A DNA stretch of 64,000 bases. It comes from Papio anubis (taxonomy: Eukaryota > Chordata > Mammalia > Primates > Cercopithecidae). The notes below the pieces were generated by a model that searched no databases, was not told where the DNA came from, and saw only the letters and a list, made by a program, of their open reading frames with translations. This document shows, in pieces, positions 10,995-22,857 of the stretch. The number at the start of each line of letters is the position of its first letter. The stretch's first letter is position 1. The stretch spans positions 32,201,376 to 32,265,375 of the forward strand of contig NC_044976.1 of the NCBI RefSeq assembly GCF_008728515.1, written 5' to 3'. The position numbers and the translations under genes are program-made.

Positions 10995-11289
10995 GGCCCA
11001 GTGTGGTGGCTCACGCTTGTAATCCTAGCACTGTGGGAGGTCAAGGCAGGCAGATCACTCCAGCTCAGGAATTCGAGACCAGCCTGGGAAACATGGTGAA
11101 ACTCTGTCTTTACCAAAAATACAAAGAAATTAGCTGGCTGTGGTGGCGCGTGCCTGTAGTCCCAGCTACTTCGGGGGCTGAGGCAGGGGGCTGAACCCAG
11201 GAGGTCGAGGCTGCAGTGAGCCGAGATCGTGCCACTGGACTAAAGCCTGGGGGACAAAGTGAGGCCCTATCTCAAAAGAAAAAAAAAAA
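10995..11289 (+). mobile_element. Alu SINE (AluJ/Sx-type)
   Basis: Complete dimeric Alu with an A-rich tail. Divergence is moderate, with short deletions in the right arm (the 'cgggaggctga' block reads 'cgggggctga' and a following segment is shortened). It splits the stem-forming repeat whose arms lie at 10940-10994 and 11350-11405. Confidence 0.93.
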
Positions 11290-11349
11290 CATAAAATAAG
11301 TATATTTGGGGTATACTTACACTAAACATTATTCCCATTTCAAGAATCT

Positions 11350-11405
11350 GAATAATTTAAAATTCAAATTAACTGAGTGCCCTGTATTTTATCTGGTGAC
11401 CCTAG
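11350..11405. repeat. Right arm of an old stem-forming repeat
   Basis: Inverted partner of 10940-10994, ending 'cctgtattttatctggtgac'. The two arms were originally a few tens of bases apart, judged from the non-Alu sequence between them. Confidence 0.55.
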
Positions 11406-11619
11406 CTGAGAAGCTCAGGAACACATCTCTTGTTGCCTCCATGGATGACCCACGCCAGCCTGGAAGTTCCCACATCCTCCCCTGCCTCTGGTTTAGCTCC
11501 AGTTTACCTGCCCGTGAAATGGAGTCACTAGCCTCTGCCTTACTCAAAGAGTTTTGCAGAAAAGCCACGTTAAAATTCCTGGCCATCAAGCCCTAAACTG
11601 CACACAAAACCTCCCTGAG

Positions 11620-11760
11620 GCCCAGCATGTACTTCTGTAAGATGGATAGCAACGTCTGTCCACAGGGTTGTGGTGGGGGATTAAATGAGATAACGTATGT
11701 AAAGTGCCTGGCATACAGTCAGTGCTTAATACAGGTTGATCCCCTTCCCTCCCGTCCAGC
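11620..11760 (+). mobile_element. MIR SINE, 3' part
   Basis: 'tgtaagatggatagcaacgtc', then 'ggattaaatgagataacgtatg' and 'aaagtgcctggcatacagtc'. The head is missing. Confidence 0.85.
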
Positions 11761-12284
11761 TGCTGCAGCCCATGCTCTTGCCCCCAGGGATTACAAACCA
11801 AGCACCTTCTGTCATCTCAGGGTTTGACTACCGGCCTTTTTGATCTTTTCCTTGCAGCGGCAGCAGCCGTGGGCTGACACTCATCACCTGACTTCACCTT
11901 TCTCCAAAATCCCTAGCAGCAGTTCAGTTCCTTATCTACACTTTTCACATTCTGGATGAGGGTGGAGGAGGATCAAACTCGCTTTGATAGCAGACATTCG
12001 GGGATGTCAGCCAAGGGGAGCTACCAGGAGCAGCGCCCTGATGCCATTTTGAAATGGACACAACAACATGACGAAGAGAAAATTTAAGGAAACCATCCTG
12101 ACTTGGGGCAGCCTAGGCTGGAAGTGGGGGCCTCTCCTTTGAAGCCTGTCTGTCATTCTCCCTGCTTGCCACCCAGCACAAATGTCCAAGGGGACTCTGC
12201 AATGGAGGAAGGGGGCTGAGCCCCTTCCCTAAGAGCCAAATCTTCACAAATTCCTTTTGACTATTGAATCTCCCCTCCTCCACT
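11761..12284. other. No supported feature
   Basis: Unassigned sequence. No repeat, RNA gene or convincing coding frame is seen. Confidence 0.45.
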
Positions 12285-12358
12285 CCACAATGAGGCTCAG
12301 AGAGCTTAAAAATCTGCCCAAGGTCACCCAGTGAGTCAGGTGTGGGTTCAACACAATT
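12285..12358 (-). mobile_element. MIR SINE fragment
   Basis: 'gaggctcagagagcttaaaaa' followed by 'ctgcccaaggtcacccagtg' is the antisense MIR core. Only about 70 bp remain. Confidence 0.75.
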
Positions 12359-13010
12359 CAGTTGCCTGTTGAATAAGCTCAGAGATAAAGAGATCCCAGG
12401 GCATATGTCAGATGAGTATGCTCACAGCAGGGGCTGCCCCTACTCATGCCTCCCACCTTCCATCCTTGTCCGTCCACTTCGGGTGTTCCAGAAGTGAGTG
12501 CAACTCACATTTGTCCAAATGCATGAATTGCCACATAGCCCAGTCCCAAGTCAAATTAATGAGCTTCAGTGATAGCCACAGCCTTGGCTTATGGGTGTCT
12601 GACTCCTTTGTTAGCACAGACACCTGTGACCCACTTTACCATGCAGTACAAAACAGCCAGCCACACATCCTGCAAAGTCTGCAGAAACCCTGCAACAGGT
12701 GACTGCATAGAGACTTGCTCGGCTACAGCAATCTGTTAGCATTGGTCTAACATTTGCAGGGGCCTTGCCTACAAGGCTTTATTTTCTTAGCGCCTATGAC
12801 TTAGAGACCTGACATCATCATGTGGCTGAGGTGAAACAGGTTGTTCCTTCTGCCCTGTGAGTCTTGCTGTGGAATGTTGAGTGTTCTCATGCCTGGATGG
12901 CCTCACCTGTGCCAGGCAGGTGAGAGGAGGGATCCACTGGCCTTTAATTTATCCCTAATGTTTTGCAATCTCTTTAGAATCACAGGCCTCTTTGTGAATC
13001 TGATGGAAGC
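12359..13010. other. No supported feature
   Basis: Unassigned sequence. Two plus-strand frames of 96-97 codons have no recognisable domain and no supporting signals. Confidence 0.45.
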
Positions 13011-13017
13011 TCCAGCT

Positions 13018-13238
13018 CAGCTCTGTCCAGCAGAATTTTCTGCAATGATGGAAATGTTCTGTATCTGGGTATCTGGGCTGTTTGACATGGTAGACAAGCC
13101 ACATGTGGTTATTGAACATTTGACACAAGGCTAGTGTGACTAAGAAACTGAATTTTAAATTCTACTCAATTTTAGTTAATTTAAATGTAAATAGCCATAT
13201 ATGGCTAATGGCTACTGTATTGGACAATACAGCTGTAG
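13018..13238 (+). mobile_element. Short hAT-type DNA element (MER3-like)
   Basis: About 220 bp with imperfect inverted ends ('ctgtccagcagaattttctg' at the left, 'attggacaatacagct' at the right) and a central 'agccacatgtggttattgaac' motif repeated in inverted form as 'aatagccatatatggctaat'. This matches a common non-autonomous hAT family, which I believe is MER3. The name is from memory. Confidence 0.65.
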
Positions 13239-13450
13239 ACCAGGGGAAAGCAAATTTTTTTCTGTAAAGGGTCAAAAATTAAGTATCTCATTGGCTTTGC
13301 ATAGGGTCTCTGTCACAATAGCTCAACTCTGCAGTTGTAGTGCATGAAAACAGCCACCAAACACACGTCAACAAATGGGCATGGCCGTGTTCCAATAAAA
13401 CTTTATTTACAAAAACAAGCTGCTAGCTAGAGTTGGCCAAGGCGATCTGA
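13239..13450 (+). mobile_element. Second short hAT-type element, family uncertain
   Basis: Begins with 'ccaggggaaagcaaatttttttctgtaaagggtc' in two parts and continues with 'ccaataaaactttatttac', the landmarks of a short mammalian DNA transposon family. It directly follows the MER3-like element. The right end is disturbed; a possible terminal remnant lies near 13550-13563. Family name not certain. Confidence 0.6.
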
Positions 13451-13563
13451 GTTTTCTAATGCCTGCTGTATATTCTCCTTAGAAACAGATACACCCACCA
13501 TCAGAATTTTTGTCTCTAATGTCATGGAGTTTACAAACCTCTCGTTGCCCAACTATAGACCCT

Positions 13564-14056
13564 GCTCATGATTTTCAGGCTACAGTGTCTGTTTTCACGG
13601 GACTCTGAATGTGCCCTCAGATCTGCTCTGCTTAATGAGAAGTGTTTATGCCCCTAACAGGGCAGTGTGTTCAGGGACACCTTTTACCTCAAGCCTCAGG
13701 GAAGCCAGGGCCTCAAAGATCGACCAGAACTGAGAAATGAGGGCACCATGAGAGTCTAGGGCCCAGCCAGGTCTCCCATGTGTCAGTCACTCCCAGCATC
13801 TCTGCTGGCACCTCTTCTAGTGTCCCTGACCCAGTCTCCCTTTCCCTGGCCCTGGGCCCCAAATGTAGTCAATTTCCCCAAGGCCAACCTATAGTGGAAG
13901 GAGCTAATGGCCAGAGACACTTTAGGAATCTTCTGAAGAGGCCTCTCTTCGTGAGGAGCTTGTTGCTCAAACTTGGAGAAAATTACTTTGGATTCAGGGC
14001 CAGGGTGAAGGTATAAATAGGATGACAAAAATCACAGGCTTGATATTAGGAGGAAC
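13564..14056. other. No supported feature
   Basis: Unassigned, C/T-rich in part. Overlapping frames of about 80 codons on both strands (13780-14028) look like chance. Confidence 0.45.
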
Positions 14057-14340
14057 TTTTTTTTTTTTTTTTTTGAGACATAGTCTCGCTGTGTCACCCA
14101 GGCTGGAGTGCAGTGGGGTGATATCCATCTCCCGGGTTCAAGCGGTTTTCGTGCCTCAACCTCCCAAGTAGCTGGGATTACAGGTGTGCACCACCATGCC
14201 CAGCTAATTTCTGTATTTTCAGTAGAGATGGGATTTTGTCATGTTGCCCAGGATGGTCTCGAACTCCTGGCCTCAAGTGATTCACTCGCCTCGTCCTCCC
14301 AAAGTGCTGGGATTACAAGTGTTAGCCACCACACCCGGCT
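14057..14340 (-). mobile_element. Alu SINE (AluS-type), antisense, with internal deletion
   Basis: Starts with an 18-bp T run (the A tail) and ends in 'ccaccacacccggct'. A deletion of about 25 bp removes the segment between 'cagtggggtgat' and 'ctcccgggttcaagc' that normally holds the antisense box region. Otherwise complete. Confidence 0.93.
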
Positions 14341-14377
14341 GAGATCTGATCATTTTTAAAAAAGAAATTAGGCTATT

Positions 14378-14560
14378 TCAGGAATCCTCACTTTAAGGAC
14401 AGGTCAGTCTTTGTCAGGAGCCCTCAGTTAAGGTGAAACGGAGTTATGTCAGAAGCCCTCAGCAAAAGGCAGGTGGAACTTTCTCAGGAGCCTTCTGAGC
14501 AACCTTTAGTTAAAAATAATTGAGGCCTTCCCAGGAGCCCCCAGTTGCTCAGGTTAAAGC
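14378..14560 (+). repeat. Decayed tandem repeat, period about 35 bp
   Basis: Copies of a unit opening with '(t)cagga(g/a)cc(c/t)tcagtta' start at 14378, 14414, 14449 and 14484, giving periods of 36, 35 and 35 bp; a further copy starts at 14531 after a longer spacing of 47 bp. Unit identity is roughly 65-80% by eye. Such arrays are known inside some ERV LTRs and leader regions, and the sequence that follows has LTR-like flavour, but I cannot assign a family. Confidence 0.65.
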
Positions 14561-14839
14561 ATCAAACCATCTCCCCTATGCCCCTGCCACGAGGGGTGGT
14601 TTTTTGCTAAAGAGGCAGAACTTGTCCTCTTTATGCACTACACCCCTGGCCAAGACAGGGAGTATCTGTTTCTATATTGCTATAGCTTCATTCGCGAAAG
14701 CATTGCTTACTCTTTAAGTTCTTAAACAAAGGCAAAGGCAAAAAAAAATAGCTTTTGGATATCTGGCATGCTTTACTAGGGTATTATGTCATTACTGTTA
14801 TTAATTATCATTAATAGTCTTAAAATACGCCTATTAATG
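14561..14839. other. Possible LTR-derived sequence, unassigned
   Basis: Sequence downstream of the tandem repeat contains 'tttctatattgctatagcttc' and a short A-rich run. It resembles the R/U5 part of an old LTR in texture only. No named match. Confidence 0.3.
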
Positions 14840-15180
14840 ATCTTAACACAAAATAACAGTGCAGGTCTTCGCCAAGAGCAGCATAATTACCTATTAATGA
14901 GATGTAAATTTCCCAGGGAAATGACAGAGATCTAGAAGTACCACCTTCTGAACTAACATAATAAAGTTAATAATAATAATAGTGTATAATCTGAAGATAT
15001 TAGTGTTAATTTAAATTCTAACACCATATTTAAACAGACTGAGAGAAGTACAAATTATTTGCATAGCGCGAACCAAAAGCCCCTAATCCATGCTATTAAG
15101 GAAAAATCGATTGTTCTTCTCTGAATGATATAAAACTAACTCTTGGCAGTCACCGTATGGTGTTTTCAGCTGCTTATTTT
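14840..15180. promoter_or_regulatory. Candidate regulatory element, AT-rich and repeat-free
   Basis: This block lacks recognisable repeats and carries several core motifs: repeated TAAT cores ('ctattaatgagatg', 'cataattacc'), a perfect octamer ATTTGCAT at 15057-15064, and 'tttcccagggaaatg' which is a near-palindromic STAT/NF-kB-like site at about 14909-14924. The motif density suggests, but does not show, an enhancer. Conservation could not be tested. Confidence 0.3.
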
Positions 15181-15727
<547 letters not shown>

Positions 15728-15792
15728 CACGAAGCATTTATTGAGTGCCTGCTGGAAAACAGTGCTGATCTAGGCACACAGAGGGTGTTCAA
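15728..15792 (-). mobile_element. L2/MIR terminal scrap
   Basis: 'catttattgagtgcctgctgg' and 'agtgctgatctaggcac' are the antisense L2-end pattern. Too short for a firm family call. Confidence 0.5.
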
Positions 15793-17780
15793 AGACAAAG
15801 TGATTCTCAGCAGAGGTGATGAAAACTAGCAGGTTTCTGCCCCAGAAACATGAGGAAGTGACTCCCCCAAAGCCATGGTCTAATCCCCCATCTGGAGGCT
15901 TGCCTGCCTCCTTTGTGTTTCCTCTTTTCTCCTTTTCTGATTTCTTTTCCTGTCTCCTCTCTTTCTGGCTGAGGGCCTGTGAGGCTCTGGGTATAATTCC
16001 CCATGAGTTTACAACTAACAATTGCCAGTAGACAATATTTATTCACATAGTAAGGGAAATAGAGCCAACTCTAAGTAGAAGAATGAGGATGCTTCTTATC
16101 ATAGACTTTATTCTTTCAAAGGAATGTCTACTGCTTTTGTAGAAATAAGTGCCTATTAGTTTTTAAAGAAAGCAAAAAATAAGAAACCAACACAATCTGG
16201 AAATAATTATTCCTGACAGTTGACATACAAAGAGATGGTGGGATCAATAGATGGAATCATATTCAATGAAATAATTTCATACAATGGGATCAAACTGTGT
16301 GTGCTATTAAAATTAAAATGTTTAAACTTTCTTTCTGGAACTTAACTGAATAAAAGGAAACAGGTGTGAAGCTAAAGGAATTGTTGAACCTGAAATAATA
16401 TACTTTTAGCACAAGATTATCATTTTTAAAGATTCCTCTAAGAAAAAGATACCACTGAACACTTGGGAATACATTTAGGAAAGACCTTGTCCACCGCTGG
16501 GTGTCCATGCATGGTGACTCTCACAGGGATCCGATTGTGCACACAAGTCATAGTGAGGTGGCCAGTCTCCTATATACCTTTGTCCTTAACCCCCTCTAAG
16601 CCTCAGCCTACCTTACCACATCCAGGTAGGAATCTAGGAGGAATTTCAAGGTTTAACTCTGTGCCCATTTTCAGGTAATTTGAAATAGCCATGGTTCTCC
16701 TGGATGCCACTGTACACCTCCCACTGCTATACAATATCTTGACGCCCAGGATATCCACTGAAGGGCATGAGTATTGGGTTCAGACGAGTTAAATCAGATA
16801 TTTGTAAACAGACACTGTGAAAACCCTTATGCTAGATGAAGCCCTTGCCCTTCCCACCATCCTAACCTTGTGGGATTCATGTTAACTCAGAATAGACTCA
16901 AGAAAAAGCAAAGAAAAAATGATCAAATTATGCAGCAGGTAACCAAATAGTTTCAAGGGCCTCTACTCTTCAAACATAAACACATCCAGCAAAAGATCCC
17001 TACCTCACCCCATATTCATATACTCTCTCTCATAAAAAATATATACATAAAACAATGAAATCATACATATTATAAGGAAACAAACTTTGTTTAATCATCT
17101 TATGCTGGGGAAAGGCCTTCTAAGCAAGACATGCAGAGGACTCCCTTTGCACCTACTTGCCTATCAATCTTCCATGGGAGCCGTCCATGGCATGGATTTC
17201 TGACAGGTACTCCACCTGCCCACTAGCCACAGAGCTGGGTAAATGATCAATCACGACATACTATCCCTCATTTTTATTAACTGGTTCAGGGTATGGGGAA
17301 GAGGGAAGAGACCATACCACCCAAGCAGAGTCATTCTGAGTCCTTCTATGGGATATAATATACAGACTCTGAAAGCCTTTTATTTTTGGACCTTAAACTA
17401 CTACAATATAAGCTTGAGACTCCCAGCAGCCTTTTTATCATCACACAGAGACTATCTGCTTTAGAGAAAATGATATCGCCAGATAGATATAAATAAAAGC
17501 TAAGCAGTGGCAAGAGAAGAGAAACAGAACCCTGATGATGTATTTTTCAGATCCTTAATCCACGCAGTGAGATCTGTCTCTTCAATGCTCAGTTACATAA
17601 GCCAACATTCTTTCTTTCTTTTTTTCTTAAACTAGCTTGACTTGGTTTTCTATCTCTTGAAATTGAGTACTAATGGATACAACATGAAACCCCAGAGGCC
17701 TTAAAGGAAAATACTGATTAATAACTACATGAAAATTAAAAGCATGTATGTGTGACAAAAAACTGTAAAAGGTAATGAGA
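15793..17780. other. Repeat-poor stretch, no supported gene
   Basis: About 2 kb, A/T-rich, in which I recognise no interspersed repeat. There is no CpG cluster, no recognisable exon and no RNA gene. Repeat-free stretches of this length are less common in this window than average and might hold non-coding constraint, but the sequence alone does not show it. Confidence 0.4.
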
Positions 17781-18060
17781 AAAGTGCAAACTGAAAGGTT
17801 ATGAATATGTGACAGGAGGATTTATATTTACAACCTAGAAAAAGTACTTACAAATCAGTAAGAAAATGGAAAACAGCTAGGAGGAAAAGAGCAAAAGATA
17901 CAATACAAATTAACGATCCACCTAATTAATATAAAAATGTGAAAACTGAAACCCCAAGACTCATTTTTCACCTATCTAGAGTTGGCAAGGGCTAAGGAAA
18001 ACAGATCCTGCACTTAACAACAGGATAACAAGGAAATACTACAAATTATACACATGCATT
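17781..18060 (+). mobile_element. L1-like fragment, tentative
   Basis: Sequence resembles the L1 ORF2 region upstream of the cysteine motif (A-rich, 'gaaaacagctaggaggaaaag'; then 'tttttcacctatctagagttgg'). Since it is followed by sequence from an earlier part of ORF2, it may be a separate insertion or a rearranged piece. Confidence 0.4.
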
Positions 18061-19775
18061 TGACACATTAAATGAAATGGGCACAAACTTGAGAAGCCCA
18101 AACTACCATAAGTTTCCCAATATGAAACAGATCATTTGAATAGGCCTATAACTATTGAGGAAATTGAATTAGTAATTTTAAAACTCCCAAAAAAGAAATA
18201 TCTAGGCCTAGATGCTTTCACTAGAGAATTCTACCAAACATGTAAAGAAGAATTAACACCAATTCTACTCTAATCTCTTCCAGAAAAGAAGAACGAACAC
18301 TTCCAAACTCGTATTATGAAACCAGTATTACCCTGATGCCAAGCCAAAGACAGTACAAATAAAGAAAAATGAAGATCAATATTTCACATGAATACAAGCA
18401 CAAAAACCTTAACAAAATATTGGCAAGGAGGATTCAGCAATATATAAAAATATTTATAAACCATAACCAAGTGGGGTTGATTCTAAAGATGCAAGGCTAG
18501 TTCAACATTTGAAAAATCAATCAGTGTGATCTACCATATTAACAGGTTAAAGGCAGAAACATCACATGACCACATCAACTGATGCAGAAAAAGTATTTGA
18601 CACATTTCAACACCCATTTGCAATTAAACAAACAAAAAAAAAATTCAGAAACCTACAAATACAGCGTTAGTTTCTGAACTTGATAAAGAACATCTACAAA
18701 CAAAACAAAACAAAACAAAACAGTAGCTGACATCACACTTCATGGTGAAAGACTGAATGCTTTTCCCTTAAGATTGAGAACAAGGCAAGGATTCAACAAC
18801 TCAGTTAGAAAATCAGCAAAGACATGGAAGAGACATTTCACCAAACAAGATATATGTATGGCAAATAAGCACAAGAAAAGATGTTCAACATCACTAGCCT
18901 TTAAGGAAATACAGGTTAAGACCATGAAGAAATATTACTACATACCCACTGGAACAGCTAAAATAAAACACTGTAGTCACGATATTCAATGCTGGTGATG
19001 ATACAGGAAAACTGGATTCCTCATGCAATGCTGGTAGAAATGCAAAAACATGCAGCCACTCTGGAAAATAGTTTGGCAGTTTATTTAAGAAAAAAAAAAA
19101 AAACCACATACACTAACTATACAACTCAGCAATTTACTCCAGAGAAACGGAAACTTATATCCATTATGCAAAAAAATCTATGCATAATTGTTCATAGCAG
19201 CTTTATTCCTAATAGCCCAAACTGGAAACAACCAAAATGTCCTACAATAATAGGTGAATGACTAAACAAACTGGGGTACAGCCATACCATAGAATACTAC
19301 TCAGCAATAAAAAGGAATGGACTATGAATACATGTAGCAACTTGGGTGGACCTCAAGGTCATTAAGCCAAGTAGGAAAAAAGAGCTAATCTCAAAAGATC
19401 ACATGCCATATGATTCACTTTATATAACATTCTAGAGATGGTAAAATTAAAGAGATGTAAAACAGATTAGTGCTTGCCAGAGATTAGGGATCGTAAGAGG
19501 AAGGGAAATGGGTATGACCATAAAGAGGTAGTATGAGGGAGATCTTTGGGTGATGGAATCATTCTGTGTCTTGATTGCAGTGATGGTTATGGGAATCTGC
19601 ATGTGATAAAATGACATAGAAGTACACACACATATTGCACCAATGGCAGTTTCCTGGTTTTAAGAGTGTGCTATAGTTATATAAGATGTAACTATTTGGA
19701 GGAAACTGGGAGAAGGGTACATGGAACCTCTCCTGTGAATCTATTATTATTTCAAAATAAAAAGTTTTATGAATG
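18061..19775 (+). mobile_element. L1M-type LINE-1, internally deleted, with 3' end
   Basis: Sense-strand L1. From 18160 to 18780 it covers the reverse-transcriptase part of ORF2 up to the segment that normally precedes the active site. At about 18780-18800 the sequence jumps to the C-terminal part ('gaagagacatttcaccaaac'), so the catalytic Asp-Asp motif is missing. 18940-19060 covers the cysteine-motif region and 19410-19775 the 3' UTR with AATAAA-like ends ('caaaataaaaagt'). Many stops; dead. Confidence 0.85.
18694..18722 (+). repeat. (CAAAA)n microsatellite
   Basis: Five or so CAAAA units inside the L1M copy, most likely grown from an A-rich L1 stretch. Confidence 0.8.
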
Positions 19776-21544
19776 CAAATCTACCATATTGACTTCTGAT
19801 TAGCCCCAGTCTTGAGAATGCCTCCTGATTCCTATTTTATTTACTGTTCCTAGCATAAGAACACGTCAATCTTGATGTTATCATACAAATTATAGGCTAT
19901 GACACATACAGTCCCCTTGCCTGTTCTGGAGGCTGCTTTTCATTTCCTTGCTGGACACATACACCCTTTCCCTACGGTCCATAAGCCCTGGCTCCAGGGA
20001 GTAAGATTGCAGAGATCTATCTGCCTTGTGGCTACCCAAGACCATGCTTCTCTCTGTGAATTCCCCAATGAAACACTCTTTACCAACAAAAAATTTAGTT
20101 TAATTTAAAATTTTAAAAAATTGTATCTATCGCTCATATTATATTGCTATTGGACAGTACCCCAGTCCTCCATTAGACCAGACATACAGTCAGTCTCCCT
20201 GGATTGGGCTTTGAGCTTTGTCTTTTCCAGGTCCCTCACTCCAGCCGCCTCTTGTCCACTCCAGCCTGTATTGCACCCTCCCTGCCCCCACCAGCAGCAT
20301 TTGACTGTAGCCTTGCTGACTACCAGTACCAGAACTCAGGCCACAGGGTCCCCGTTAGCCTATTCCTTGGCTTCCTGTTGACTTGCCCATGCACCAGTTG
20401 CCCTTTCCTTCCTCCGAAATATTCATATCTTCAGTGACAGACTGACATCATCCCTTTGGACCCTAAGGATTAAAATAGTAAATTGTCTCCAGCGAGGCCA
20501 GACCTATATCTGGCTCCCCAGGCCCCATCCTAGCAAGCTCTGGTTGCCTCTATCTCCAAGGGGGCCCAATTCACAGCAGGTGCAACTTGTCTCTCACCCA
20601 TGTCTACCAGAACTACGCCCTTGGGTGCCCTTCCCAGACACTCAGCCTAGGGACCATCCTTTCCTTCAATTACATAGAGCCTCATGGAGGAATCTCAAAT
20701 CTCACCACGGCTTCTCATATGAAGTCCTCTCTGAGAATGGCATTCCCCTCACTAAGCAGAAATGGTTGATTTTTATTCCCCCAACTTAGTTCCAGGATAT
20801 TTTTGCATTGCTATTAAAAATTCCTAGACCCTAGTTTCTTGGTACTATATTGATGCAAGCTGTGAATAGCTAATGTACACTGTCAACAAACAATTACAGT
20901 TTTATCACTTACAATATATGGAATTGCAGCTTGCTAGGCATTTTCTCTAATCAGATATTTACCACTGCTCTGCTCTTTCCCAGGGTTGGTAGATAAATTC
21001 TAGCAGGGAGGATTCCTCAAAGGCGCTAGCTAACGCTGGGGGAGGGGATGGGAAATTGAATCTCCCCAGCTAGCTACCTGAATCATCACTCCCCCACCCA
21101 CTCATCTTTGAGATCTATTTTAGACACGCGGATGACCCCGCAGTTAGGAGGAGCTATGGTGTTGCGTGACAGAAGGAGCAAATAAAACTTTCAGACTTTC
21201 CCATCTTTTATTTGACAAGATTAAATATCATATTGAAAGGAGTGAGGTATCCTTTAATAGTGAAATCCAGAATTAGTAAAGAAATGTAGTAAAATGATGG
21301 CAAGGCAGGTGAGAGGCCCCTGTTGCTATCAGTTATCCTCTTTGCAGACTCTAAAATGCACAGAGAACAGCATTTTGCAAACAGGTGGCATAGCCTAACA
21401 TGTAAAACAATACTCATCTTCTGCTTTACATCAGCCTTATTGTCTTCCCATTTTCTCCAGTGCCTTTTCTTTGTTTTTGCCTTCCTGCCAAAAGTAACCC
21501 AGAGTCTTGAAAACGGTATGGCCAGGACCCCATATACTCCTCAT
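19776..21544. other. No supported feature
   Basis: About 1.8 kb without a repeat I can name. Several C-rich frames of 60-87 codons on the plus strand (20121-20437, 20544-20789) overlap in two frames each, have no domain, and look like composition effects. Confidence 0.4.
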
Positions 21545-21730
21545 TTCTCAGCTCAGAATCTATCCACAGCCTCCCACTGTTCTTAGGATTAAAGCCAGAA
21601 TCCCTTACGAGGTTCACGAAGCCTGCATGGCTTGGCCATGATAGATTCTCTGCTCTGTCTCCTGCCTGGCTCCAGCCCCCCAGTCTTCTTTGGTCAAGGC
21701 CATCCCAAGGGCAAAGGAAGTGGTCAGCCC
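21545..21730 (+). mobile_element. L2 LINE fragment
   Basis: Landmarks in order: 'cacagcctcccactgttctta', 'ggattaaagccagaatccctt', 'cctgcatggcttggcc'. This is the coding end of L2. Confidence 0.75.
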
Positions 21731-21889
21731 GAAGTGCAGGCAATAAGGGCATGAATTTCCTGTTGGGAATTTGAAATCAATAATAAAATGGACTTTAAAA
21801 GTTCACTTCTTATTACCATGCATCCATATTCTAAATAATGTCCGTGATTAAATACTCTTCCCCCACTTTTCTCCCGCTCCCTTCCTTCG

Positions 21890-22140
21890 TACACCTCTGG
21901 TTTCAGTTCCTTCAATTTGCCATGCCCCGTCTTCAGGGTCTTTGCACACACTGTCTCCTATTTAGAACACTTTCTAACTCTTGGGATTTGTCTAATTAAC
22001 TCTTTCTCACCATTCAAATCTTATCACGAGTGTCTCAACATTACTTCTAGAAAGGTGCATTCCTGACATCCCAGACCAGCCTATGCTGCATGCTCAGAGG
22101 TCCCAGTGGAAGTCACTGGTACGGTTCACCTTGTATTTCC
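21890..22140 (+). mobile_element. L2 LINE fragment, continuation
   Basis: 'cagggtctttgcacacactg', then 'caccattcaaatcttatcac' and 'aggtgcattcctgacatccc' follow the L2 order downstream of the piece at 21545-21730, so both belong to one copy with a disturbed middle. Confidence 0.75.
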
Positions 22141-22164
22141 AGCTTTCCTTCTAGACACAGAGTG

Positions 22165-22480
22165 GAACAGCACCTCCCATCCCTGCTGAGGTCAGGCCTG
22201 GCCAAGACACCGGCTTGGCCAGGGAGATGTAGGTAGCAGTGAAGGTTGCTGTTGCCAGGAGGGAGGCTTGAACAGCCTGTGTACCTTGTGCTGAATTCCC
22301 TTCCCCTTATCCAAGGTCAGTGATCCTTGGCCTCTGTCAGTCACGGTCTCTGAGCAACTCCCCTAAGCAGAGAGCCCCTGCAAACCTTTTCTGAATCTGC
22401 AGCATGAGCAAGAAATAAACTTTTGGTGAGTTAAGCCATTTCAATTCGAGTGTTGTTTGCTACCACCATATTTTCAATTG
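22165..22480 (+). mobile_element. Old LTR, MaLR/ERVL-like (MLT1-like end)
   Basis: The end reads 'gagcaagaaataaactttt', then 'taagccatttcaat' and 'gtttgctacc', the layout of the poly(A) signal and U5 of MLT1-type LTRs. The 5' half is too decayed to classify. Tentative. Confidence 0.5.
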
Positions 22481-22856
22481 TAGGTTTTGTTATTACCACT
22501 CAGGTATGGTGAGGCCAACAGATCAGAAGACATTGCCGCTGAAAAGATAACACACGGTTTCCTAGAGGAAGGGGCATACTACGCCAAGCAGAGCCACAAG
22601 CATGTGGGAAGCTCCAGGGTCAGTGACAAGGCAGAAGGAGCCTGGGAGAACGTGGGCAAGAGCCTTTATTGTGGTTTTCCCAAGAAGGAATGGGCCAGAT
22701 CAGGTAAGCAGCTGAGCAGGTTTAGGATTGCCTAGTTTAAATAATTTCAGAGGGTACCAGGGTATGTGCACCAGCCTTAGTTGTCTAAATCCTGGCCCTC
22801 GGTAACTAGGGCAGGGGGATAGTAGATAAACAATGAGATCTCAATAAAGGAGGTAA
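22481..22856. mobile_element. Possible second old LTR piece
   Basis: Contains an 82-codon plus frame (22487-22735) without known domains. Wording such as 'agcctttattgtggttttccc' suggests antisense LTR-type sequence, but I cannot name the family. Confidence 0.3.
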
Positions 22857-22857
22857 A

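Noticed and set aside
14378..14560. 35-bp periodic repeat as a CRISPR-like array
   Set aside because: Units are contiguous and diverged, with no unique spacers.
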